A stretch of 36,558 nt of DNA from an uncultured Erysipelotrichaceae bacterium. GTDB lineage: Bacteria > Bacillota_I > Bacilli_A > Erysipelotrichales > Erysipelotrichaceae. Below are positions 31,008 through 36,558 of this stretch, piece after piece. The stretch is from the NCBI GenBank assembly GCA_946537835.1, contig CAMNGB010000006.1, positions 1 to 36,558 of the forward strand, in the 5' to 3' direction. Below the pieces are notes generated by a model that was not told where the DNA came from, searched no databases, and saw only the letters and a program-made list of their open reading frames with translations. The translations under genes were made by a program, and so were the position numbers. Position 1 is the stretch's first letter, and every line of letters starts with the position of its first letter.

Positions 31008-32832
31008 GTTCTGCCTCCTCTTCCACTTCGCTCTGCTGCATCTGCAGATCATAGATGCGGCGGTAGATGCCGTTCTGTTCCAGCAGTTCGTCATGGGTGC
31101 CTCTTTCGGCAATGCGTCCCTGATCCATGACAATGATCTGATCGGCATTCATCAGCGTCGTAATTCTGTGAGCAATCAGGATCACCGTTGCGTCACCGAC
31201 ATTTTCCTTCAGGGCCGCCCTGATCTTTGCGTCAGTTTCGGCATCCACTGCCGAAAGGGAATCATCAAAGATCATGACCGGCGGTTTTCTGATCAACATC
31301 TGGGCAATGGCCGTCCGCTGCTTCTGACCTCCGGAAAGAGTAACGCCGCGTTCTCCGACAAAGGTATCATAGCCTTCGCTGAAATGATCCACGGCTTCCT
31401 CAAGGGAAGCGATTCTTGCGGCATGCTGGATGTCCTTCATGTCGGAAGACTGTCTGGCAATGCGGATATTCTCCGAAAGCGTGCGTGAGAACAGGTACGG
31501 TTCCTGCAGAACCATGCCGATATTCTGACGCAGCCAGGATGTTTTGATATTTCGGATATCTGTTCCGCCGACGCTGATCGTTCCGCTTCCTTCCGGAATG
31601 TCATAGAGCTTGTCGAGCAGATACATCAAAGTTGACTTGCCCGAACCGGTCCCGCCGAGAATGCCAAGTGTCGTTCCGGCCGGAACTGTCAGACAGATAT
31701 CATTCAGGATTCCGGCGCTGCCGTTTTCATAGGCAAAGCTGACATGATCAAAATCAATGTCGGCATGCATATCCGGCGTTACTGCATCCAGCGCATCTTT
31801 CTCTTCTTCGCTGTTCATGATATAGCGCAGACGGTCCACGGAAATACCGGCCTTGGACATGTTGGCAATGACTCTGCCGAGACCTCTGACCGGCCATGTC
31901 AGCATCGTATTGTAGGACACAAAAGCCACATAGTTGCCGGCGGTCAGCTGACCTGTGACACAGAGATATGATCCGAACAGGATCACCGCCAGGTACTGCC
32001 CGTAGGAGAAAATATCACCGGTGGACCAGAACGCTGCCATCAGCTGCAGCAGCCTGATCCAGAGATCGGTATAAAAATGATTCTGTTTCTCGAAACGGTC
32101 GCGTTCATATTTTTCCCGTCCGAAGGCTCTGACAACACGCACTCCGGTCAGGTTTTCCTGGGCAATCGAGGACAGTTTTCCCTCTTCCTCATCAACGATG
32201 CGGAACTGGGCTCCGATTTTGCGGTGGAAATAGAAACTGTAGCCGATAATAATCGGAATAAAGGCAAACGAAAGTGCCGTCAGAGGACCGCTGATACTGC
32301 TCATGAACACCAGTGCCAAAAGGATCAGCATGATGCTGCGTATCAGCATGACCAGCTGTTCGGCCAGGAACATCTTGATCTGTTCAACGTCGGAAGTGCA
32401 TCTCTGAATAATGTCACCGGTGCGGTTCTCGCTGTGCCACTTGAACGGCAGTCTGAGAATATGATCGAACAGATTGTTGCGCATCCTCTGTACAAGGGTT
32501 TCCGCTGCCAGGGAATTGCACAGGCGGAACATGAAGCGGCAGAAGGCACTCAGCAGCGCAACAAAGAGGACGGCAAAAGCGACATAGAAAAGATGGCCGC
32601 GGAAAAACATCGGTCCTCCCATTTCCTCCAGCCCGGCATTGATAAAGGCAGGCAGTGAAGAAGGAAGACCGTTCAGAATCGTATCGATTGTATATCCGAT
32701 GATCTTCGGATTGATCAGATCCAGAACAGACACCATGCCGGCAAAAAAGACGGCAAGTGCGAACCAGCGCTTTGCCCCTTTCAGAAAATACAGCAGCAGT
32801 GATGCCTTGGTTTTGAAGTTCTGTTCTTTCAT
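31000..32832 (-). CDS. Heterodimeric ABC exporter, degenerate-site subunit (first gene)
   Basis: A 610-residue half-transporter with six membrane helices (about 20-330) and an ATPase domain with Walker A GGTGSGKST (393-401), canonical signature LSGGQ (499-503) and switch His555. The catalytic Glu after Walker B is Asp524 (IFDDSLSAVD), the known mark of the noncanonical site in heterodimeric exporters. The start is MKEQNFKTK with GCAGGT upstream; a TTG five codons earlier is less likely. It is first in the two-gene unit with a clear promoter. Confidence 0.93.
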   Translation of the reverse strand: MKEQNFKTKASLLLYFLKGAKRWFALAVFFAGMVSVLDLINPKIIGYTIDTILNGLPSSLPAFINAGLEEMGGPMFFRGHLFYVAFAVLFVALLSAFCRFMFRLCNSLAAETLVQRMRNNLFDHILRLPFKWHSENRTGDIIQRCTSDVEQIKMFLAEQLVMLIRSIMLILLALVFMSSISGPLTALSFAFIPIIIGYSFYFHRKIGAQFRIVDEEEGKLSSIAQENLTGVRVVRAFGREKYERDRFEKQNHFYTDLWIRLLQLMAAFWSTGDIFSYGQYLAVILFGSYLCVTGQLTAGNYVAFVSYNTMLTWPVRGLGRVIANMSKAGISVDRLRYIMNSEEEKDALDAVTPDMHADIDFDHVSFAYENGSAGILNDICLTVPAGTTLGILGGTGSGKSTLMYLLDKLYDIPEGSGTISVGGTDIRNIKTSWLRQNIGMVLQEPYLFSRTLSENIRIARQSSDMKDIQHAARIASLEEAVDHFSEGYDTFVGERGVTLSGGQKQRTAIAQMLIRKPPVMIFDDSLSAVDAETDAKIRAALKENVGDATVILIAHRITTLMNADQIIVMDQGRIAERGTHDELLEQNGIYRRIYDLQMQQSEVEEEAEHE

Positions 32833-32849
32833 TCCGATACCTGCCAAGA

Positions 32850-32879
32850 ATTATAAGGAAAAGCTGTATGAATTTGCAA
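32850..32879 (-). promoter_or_regulatory. Sigma-A promoter of the ABC exporter pair
   Basis: Minus strand TTGCAA, 18-bp spacer, TATAAT. The -10 ends 17 nt before the start codon of the first subunit, so the leader is short but includes the ribosome site. Confidence 0.6.
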
Positions 32880-32903
32880 CCGATATACCACTATTTCTGC
32901 ACT

Positions 32904-32928
32904 GAAAAAGATCCCTTCCGGGATCCTT
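32904..32928 (-). terminator. Intrinsic terminator of the GNAT-MsrA/kinase unit
   Basis: On the minus strand GATCCC, loop GGAA, GGGATC, extended by AAG/TTT pairing and followed by a T-run. It starts 5 nt past the kinase stop. Confidence 0.9.
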
Positions 32929-32932
32929 CTCT

Positions 32933-34594
32933 TCATACAAGAATACTGCCGCCGATGAATTCCCTGAGAATGGAATTGTTGGCAATCGCACTGTCATCCT
33001 CAATCGCCACAAAGAAGCTCAGGAATCCCAGCATGCGCTGTGCCTCACTGTATTCCGGCGTATCGGCAGGAATCTCCTTCAGCAGCGGTTCGGCATATTT
33101 TTTCAGCACCGCAAGTTCATACAGGCACTGGCTGTTGAAGAATACATCCGCTTCACTGTTGTAGGGGAAGATATAGACTTCTTCTCCGGCTCTGACATCC
33201 GGCCAGTCATGAATGGTCTGAGCTGCGCTGTGTCCTCTGGTGCGGTAGTCACGGACCATTCTTCTCAGCATTCTGGCATCGGTTGTCGGAATGCGGTGGT
33301 GCATGTCAATATTCAGCTGCGTCAGCGGGCTGATATAGATTTTGAATTTTTCGGCATCATCGATTCCCGTTGTCATGGCCGGATTCAGGCCGTGTATTCC
33401 TTCGATGACGATCGGCTGTCCCTCTTCCACGGAAGTGATGCGCTTTCCGTAGATCTTTTTGCCTTCGATGAAATCAAATGACGGAATATCGACTTTTTTC
33501 CCGGCCAGCAGATCATTCATCTGTTCCGCAAACAGATTCACATCCACGGCACTCAGGCTTTCATAGTCAACCTCGCCGTTCTCATCGGGAATCAGATCCT
33601 CGCGGTCAATGAAATAGTCATCCGTTCCCAGATACAGCGGCTTCAGGCCGATGACCCGCAGCTGGATGCACAGCCGCTTGGCAAACGATGTCTTGCCGGA
33701 AGATGACGGACCGGCGATCAGGATGATGCGGCGCTGCGATGCATGGATCATCTCGGCGATCTCTGCCACCTTCTTCTCATGCAGGGCTTCGCTCAGCATG
33801 ATCAGTTCCCGGTAATTATCGGTCAGAACCATCTGGTTCAGATCTGCCACAAAGCGGACATTCATCAGGTTTTCCCAATGGGTTTCTTCCGAGAAGGCTT
33901 CATACATCTGTTTCTGTTCTTCATAAGGCGGCACAACATCCGGATGCAGATAATGCGGAAAGCGCAGCAGCACGCCGTTGCGGTAGCGGCGCACATCAAA
34001 CAGTTTCAGATAACCGGCAGACGGCACCAGATGACAGTACGAAAGTCCGCTTTCTTCCCCGGCCTGCACCAGCAGACACTCCTGCAGGTCTGCGGCAGTG
34101 TCCACCAGCCGGTATTCTTCGGAATCCTTATCGCCCTTGAGATAGTCAAGCATCTCCTGGCGATTGATACGCTTTTCGGAAATCATCATATCGGCACTGA
34201 CCGTCTTCTTCATGCGCTCCGAAACCTTTCGGATGGATTCATCACTGATACCGGGAGAATGAATGACCGTAAACAGGCCCTTGGAGAGCGAGTTGGCAAT
34301 CGTTACCCGGGTATCCTTTCCGAAAACATGATGCACTGCTTCCAGATAGATCAGTGACAGTGAGGACTGATAGCACATGTTGCCGTAGGGCGAGCGCATG
34401 TCCAGCAGTTCCAGTTCGCAGTCTTCCTTCAGGGCGGCTGTCAGTCTTTCATTTACATTGTTTACACTGCAGGCAAGAACCTGATAAGGGCAGTGTTCGG
34501 GATGACGCTCTGCCAGCTGCTGCGGAGTGATGCCGGCTTCCGCTTCTGATTCTCTTGTATATCCGTCGGGATATTTCACTGTGATTCTGATCAT
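32933..34594 (-). CDS. Uridine kinase-like P-loop nucleoside kinase with TGS and ThrRS-like N-terminal domains
   Basis: A 553-residue three-part protein: a TGS-like ubiquitin fold (1-65, MIRITVKYPDG), a region resembling the second additional domain of threonyl-tRNA synthetase (about 70-240), and a uridine kinase/phosphoribulokinase domain with Walker A GPSSSGKT (295-302), TDDYF and FDFIEGKKIYGKR. Such fusions occur in Firmicutes and Thermotogae, annotated as nucleoside or uridine kinase-like; the role of the tRNA-synthetase-derived part is unknown. The zinc-binding residues of a ThrRS editing site are not evident. AGGAG lies 5 nt before the ATG, which overlaps the GNAT-MsrA stop by 4 bp. Confidence 0.87.
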   Translation of the reverse strand: MIRITVKYPDGYTRESEAEAGITPQQLAERHPEHCPYQVLACSVNNVNERLTAALKEDCELELLDMRSPYGNMCYQSSLSLIYLEAVHHVFGKDTRVTIANSLSKGLFTVIHSPGISDESIRKVSERMKKTVSADMMISEKRINRQEMLDYLKGDKDSEEYRLVDTAADLQECLLVQAGEESGLSYCHLVPSAGYLKLFDVRRYRNGVLLRFPHYLHPDVVPPYEEQKQMYEAFSEETHWENLMNVRFVADLNQMVLTDNYRELIMLSEALHEKKVAEIAEMIHASQRRIILIAGPSSSGKTSFAKRLCIQLRVIGLKPLYLGTDDYFIDREDLIPDENGEVDYESLSAVDVNLFAEQMNDLLAGKKVDIPSFDFIEGKKIYGKRITSVEEGQPIVIEGIHGLNPAMTTGIDDAEKFKIYISPLTQLNIDMHHRIPTTDARMLRRMVRDYRTRGHSAAQTIHDWPDVRAGEEVYIFPYNSEADVFFNSQCLYELAVLKKYAEPLLKEIPADTPEYSEAQRMLGFLSFFVAIEDDSAIANNSILREFIGGSILV

Positions 34595-35619
34595 AATGGC
34601 TCCTCGTTCAGTTTTCTTACTTCATCCAGTTCGGCTCTGGTGATATGGCAGTAGCCGCCGGGATTCTTATCCAGATACTTCTGGTGGTATTCCTCCGCCG
34701 TCCAGTAGCTGTGCAGCGGCTCCAGTTCAACCGCAAATACATCATGTTTCTGCTTTTCCTTTGCAAAGATTTCTTCCAGTTCCTTCCGGTCTTCCTCCTG
34801 CAGGTAATAGATGCCGGTCTGATACTGGCTTCCGATATCGTTTCCCTGCCGGTTGGCAACGGTCGGATCAACGCACAGGAAGAATGCCTTCATCAGCTTC
34901 CGCAGGGAAACCTTTCCGGGATCATAGGTGATCAGCACCGCTTCCCGGTACCCTGTCTCCCGGTTGCATACATCTTCATAGCGGGGATCCTCGGTATGGC
35001 CGTTGGCATATCCGCATTCCGTTTCAGCAACGCCGTCCAGCATCTGAAAGATTCTTTCCGTTCCCCAGAAACAGCCGCCGGCGGCACAGATCATCTTTCT
35101 GCCTTCAGGAACGGCCGGCAGTTTCCCTTCTGCCTTTTCCTTTCCGAAATAGACATATTCTTCTGCCGTTTCCGTTTCCGAAACCCTTTCAAAGCCGGTA
35201 TGCCGCAGCAGCCGCAGTGACCAGACATTGTCCTTCTCTGCCAGGGCTCTGATTTTTCTGATTCCCGCCTTTTCACAGAGATGGTGTGTCAGCAGATACA
35301 CTGCTTCGGTCGCATAGTGCCGGCCGCGCCACGGCTTTGCTGTCCGGTAGCCGATCTGAACAGTGTCATCGTCTTCACCCCGGATCTCTATGATGCCTTT
35401 GCAACTGCCGTCATCTGCTGCCGCAACTGCCAGGGCGCAACATTCGCCCCTCAGGCCGGCTGCCTGCAGTGACCGCACCAGTTCTTCAGCCTTTGTCAGA
35501 GAAAGCGGATGGTCATACAGTTCCTGCAGATCTGCCGCATCGCTCACTGCCAGGGGCCGCAGGATTACATATTCGTTTTCGGCATGCAGATCTGCCGCAA
35601 AAACAGGATGTGTCATCAT
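34591..35619 (-). CDS. msrA: GNAT acetyltransferase fused to peptide methionine-S-sulfoxide reductase
   Basis: A 342-residue fusion. Residues about 15-160 are a RimJ/RimL-like GNAT domain (VILRPL, QIGYRTAKPWRGRHYATEA, NVWSLRLLRHTGFERV). Residues about 175-335 are a complete MsrA: catalytic Cys183 in GGCFWG, GYANGHTEDPRYEDVC, DPTVANRQGNDIGSQYQTGIY and GGYCHI with Cys324 as a possible resolving residue. The usual TGHAEAV is TGYREAV. MsrA repairs oxidised methionine; what the GNAT half acetylates is unknown. No frameshift or internal ribosome site separates the halves. Two adjacent ATGs follow AAAGGAT. It is co-transcribed with the kinase-like gene. Confidence 0.93.
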   Translation of the reverse strand: MMTHPVFAADLHAENEYVILRPLAVSDAADLQELYDHPLSLTKAEELVRSLQAAGLRGECCALAVAAADDGSCKGIIEIRGEDDDTVQIGYRTAKPWRGRHYATEAVYLLTHHLCEKAGIRKIRALAEKDNVWSLRLLRHTGFERVSETETAEEYVYFGKEKAEGKLPAVPEGRKMICAAGGCFWGTERIFQMLDGVAETECGYANGHTEDPRYEDVCNRETGYREAVLITYDPGKVSLRKLMKAFFLCVDPTVANRQGNDIGSQYQTGIYYLQEEDRKELEEIFAKEKQKHDVFAVELEPLHSYWTAEEYHQKYLDKNPGGYCHITRAELDEVRKLNEEPL

Positions 35620-35657
35620 GATGATCCTTTCTGGTATTGAAAAACAGTCTCTTTCTG

Positions 35658-35663
35658 ATTATA
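35658..35663 (-). promoter_or_regulatory. Putative promoter of the GNAT-MsrA/kinase unit (-10 TATAAT)
   Basis: A perfect TATAAT lies 38 nt before the start, with only a weak -35 (TAGAAC at 17 bp). On the minus strand the box is flanked by two CAGAAAG direct repeats, half-sites resembling the palindrome of the gpx and ferredoxin promoters. Confidence 0.5.
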
Positions 35664-35684
35664 TCCTTTCTGCCGTTTCGGTTC

Positions 35685-35690
35685 TACAAT
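35685..35690 (+). promoter_or_regulatory. Putative promoter of pdxK (-10 TACAAT)
   Basis: TACAAT lies 26 nt before the pdxK ATG, with no good -35. It is back-to-back with the GNAT-MsrA promoter; the two -10 boxes are 21 bp apart. Confidence 0.4.
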
Positions 35691-35716
35691 ATGACCGTGT
35701 GCAAGGGAGGTTCTTT

Positions 35717-36547
35717 ATGAAAAAAGCAGTTACCATGCAGGATATTTCCTGCGTCGGAAAATGTTCACTGACGGTTGCCCTGCCGGTTCTTTCGGCCATG
35801 GGCATTGAAACTGCCGTCATTCCCACTGCCGTTTTATCGACTCATACGATGTTCAGAGGATTCACTTTCCATGATCTGACCGGCGAGATCGAGCCGATCA
35901 TGGCGCACTGGAAAAAGGAAGGATTTGCATTCGATGCCGTCTATACCGGCTATCTCGGATCCTTTGAACAGCTTCATATCGCCGCCGATCTGTTTGCCGG
36001 ATTCGGTGAAGGCGTATTCAAGATCGTCGATCCGTGCATGGCTGACAACGGAAAGCTGTACGCCGGATTTACAAAGGAATTCGCAGCCGCAATGAAGGAT
36101 CTCTGCGCAAAGGCAGACATCATCTGTCCGAACATGACGGAAGCTTCCTTCCTGCTCGATATTCCCTACCGTACGGAATACGATGAAGCATATGTGCAGG
36201 ATGTGCTGAAGCAGCTGACCGCACTCGGCTGCAAAAAAGCAGTCATTACCGGCATCAGCTTTGAAAACGGCATTCTCGGGGCATATTCCTATGACTCCGA
36301 ATCCGATCAGTTCTATTCCTACTTCACCCAGGAAGAACGTGAACACTTCCACGGCACCGGCGACATCTGGGCCAGCACCATGTGCGGAGCCCTGGTCAAC
36401 GGCAAAACCTTTGAGGAAGCGATCCGCATTGCCTGTGACTATGTCCGGGAATGCATCCGCGTCACTCTGGCCGAGGAAAACCACAATACCTACGGCGTCA
36501 ATTTCGAACAGGCAATCCCCTATCTGATTCAGCGGCTCAATGCCTGA
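35717..36547 (+). CDS. pdxK: Pyridoxal/pyridoxamine kinase (ribokinase family)
   Basis: A 276-residue vitamin B6 salvage kinase. It begins MKKAVTMQDISCVGKCS after GGGAGG at 6 nt; a much longer in-frame extension opposite the msrA gene is rejected. Family marks are the N-terminal SCVGKCSLTVALPVLSAMG, YTGYLGS, DPCMADNGKLY, CPNMTEA, and the catalytic loop HGTGD (Asp216 as base). It phosphorylates pyridoxal or pyridoxamine in the cytoplasm, supplying PLP, which GlgP at the other end of the window requires. No terminator is visible in the 11 bases left after the stop. Confidence 0.93.
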   Translation: MKKAVTMQDISCVGKCSLTVALPVLSAMGIETAVIPTAVLSTHTMFRGFTFHDLTGEIEPIMAHWKKEGFAFDAVYTGYLGSFEQLHIAADLFAGFGEGVFKIVDPCMADNGKLYAGFTKEFAAAMKDLCAKADIICPNMTEASFLLDIPYRTEYDEAYVQDVLKQLTALGCKKAVITGISFENGILGAYSYDSESDQFYSYFTQEEREHFHGTGDIWASTMCGALVNGKTFEEAIRIACDYVRECIRVTLAEENHNTYGVNFEQAIPYLIQRLNA

Positions 36548-36558
36548 CATTTCACAAA

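Noticed and set aside
31008-31148. Extension of the second ABC subunit into the first
   Set aside because: The extra residues are out-of-frame reading of the partner gene; the ATG at 31007 has a GAGGAGG site.
35363-35716. Extension of pdxK opposite the GNAT-MsrA gene
   Set aside because: The added sequence is antisense to the GNAT domain; the ATG at 35717 has GGGAGG and begins at the family N-terminus.
1-36558. CRISPR arrays, insertion sequences, prophage genes, riboswitches
   Set aside because: No regularly spaced repeats, transposase, integrase or phage proteins are present, and gaps between genes are at most about 160 bp with no recognisable riboswitch core. The window is chromosomal housekeeping DNA.

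Overview
The window is a chromosomal stretch of a low-to-mid GC Firmicute (Bacillota). It has Shine-Dalgarno sites close to AGGAGG, intrinsic terminators after most units, an HPr with a regulatory Ser46, the c-di-AMP phosphodiesterase GdpP, a wal-locus remnant (WalJ, an HtrA-like protein, RlmH) and no phage, IS or CRISPR content. The combination fits Erysipelotrichia-like gut bacteria, but that placement is inference. Nearly all genes lie on the minus strand. Only azlCD, a tRNA-Pro, a TtcA-like/NUDIX pair and pdxK are on the plus strand.

Layout. (1) 1-14389 is a glycogen/alpha-glucan region: glgC (cut by the window edge), pulA, glgP, glgB, a phosphohexomutase, ptsH (HPr) and malQ. A separate unit of a DUF885 metallopeptidase, ung and folC is inserted in it. 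Most of these are short units with their own promoter and terminator, and a CcpA-type cre candidate overlaps the ptsH promoter. (2) 14430-22955 is one tightly packed eight-gene operon: yybS-like, gdpP, rplI, dnaB, an M23/G5 endopeptidase, walJ, an HtrA-like protein and rlmH. It resembles the replication/wal region of Bacillus, but an M23 protein sits where purA-walRKHI would be, and the HtrA protein has lost all three catalytic residues. (3) 22974-24068 is a divergent azlCD branched-chain amino acid exporter. (4) 24071-27559 holds trmD with a 2[4Fe-4S] ferredoxin, capA, ogt and a glutathione peroxidase. (5) 27597-29190 holds tRNA-Pro(CGG), a TtcA-like PP-loop protein and a zinc-ribbon NUDIX hydrolase. 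(6) 29193-32879 is a heterodimeric ABC exporter with one canonical and one degenerate ATP site. (7) 32904-36547 holds a TGS-containing uridine-kinase-like protein, a GNAT-MsrA fusion and a divergent pyridoxal kinase.

How the genes fit together. GlgC, GlgB, GlgP, PulA, MalQ and the mutase form a glycogen synthesis and mobilisation cycle: ADP-glucose supply, branching, phosphorolysis, debranching, dextrin disproportionation and Glc-1-P/Glc-6-P exchange. HPr and the cre site suggest coupling to sugar-uptake status. Gpx, MsrA and Ogt are repair or detoxification functions.

The observations most worth following are the HtrA pseudoprotease in the wal locus; a shared palindrome (ATTCTGAWCAGA) in the -35/-10 spacer of both the gpx and the ferredoxin-trmD promoters, which suggests one unknown regulator; the GNAT-MsrA fusion; and a possibly leaderless ogt. 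No gap longer than 300 bp lacks a gene.
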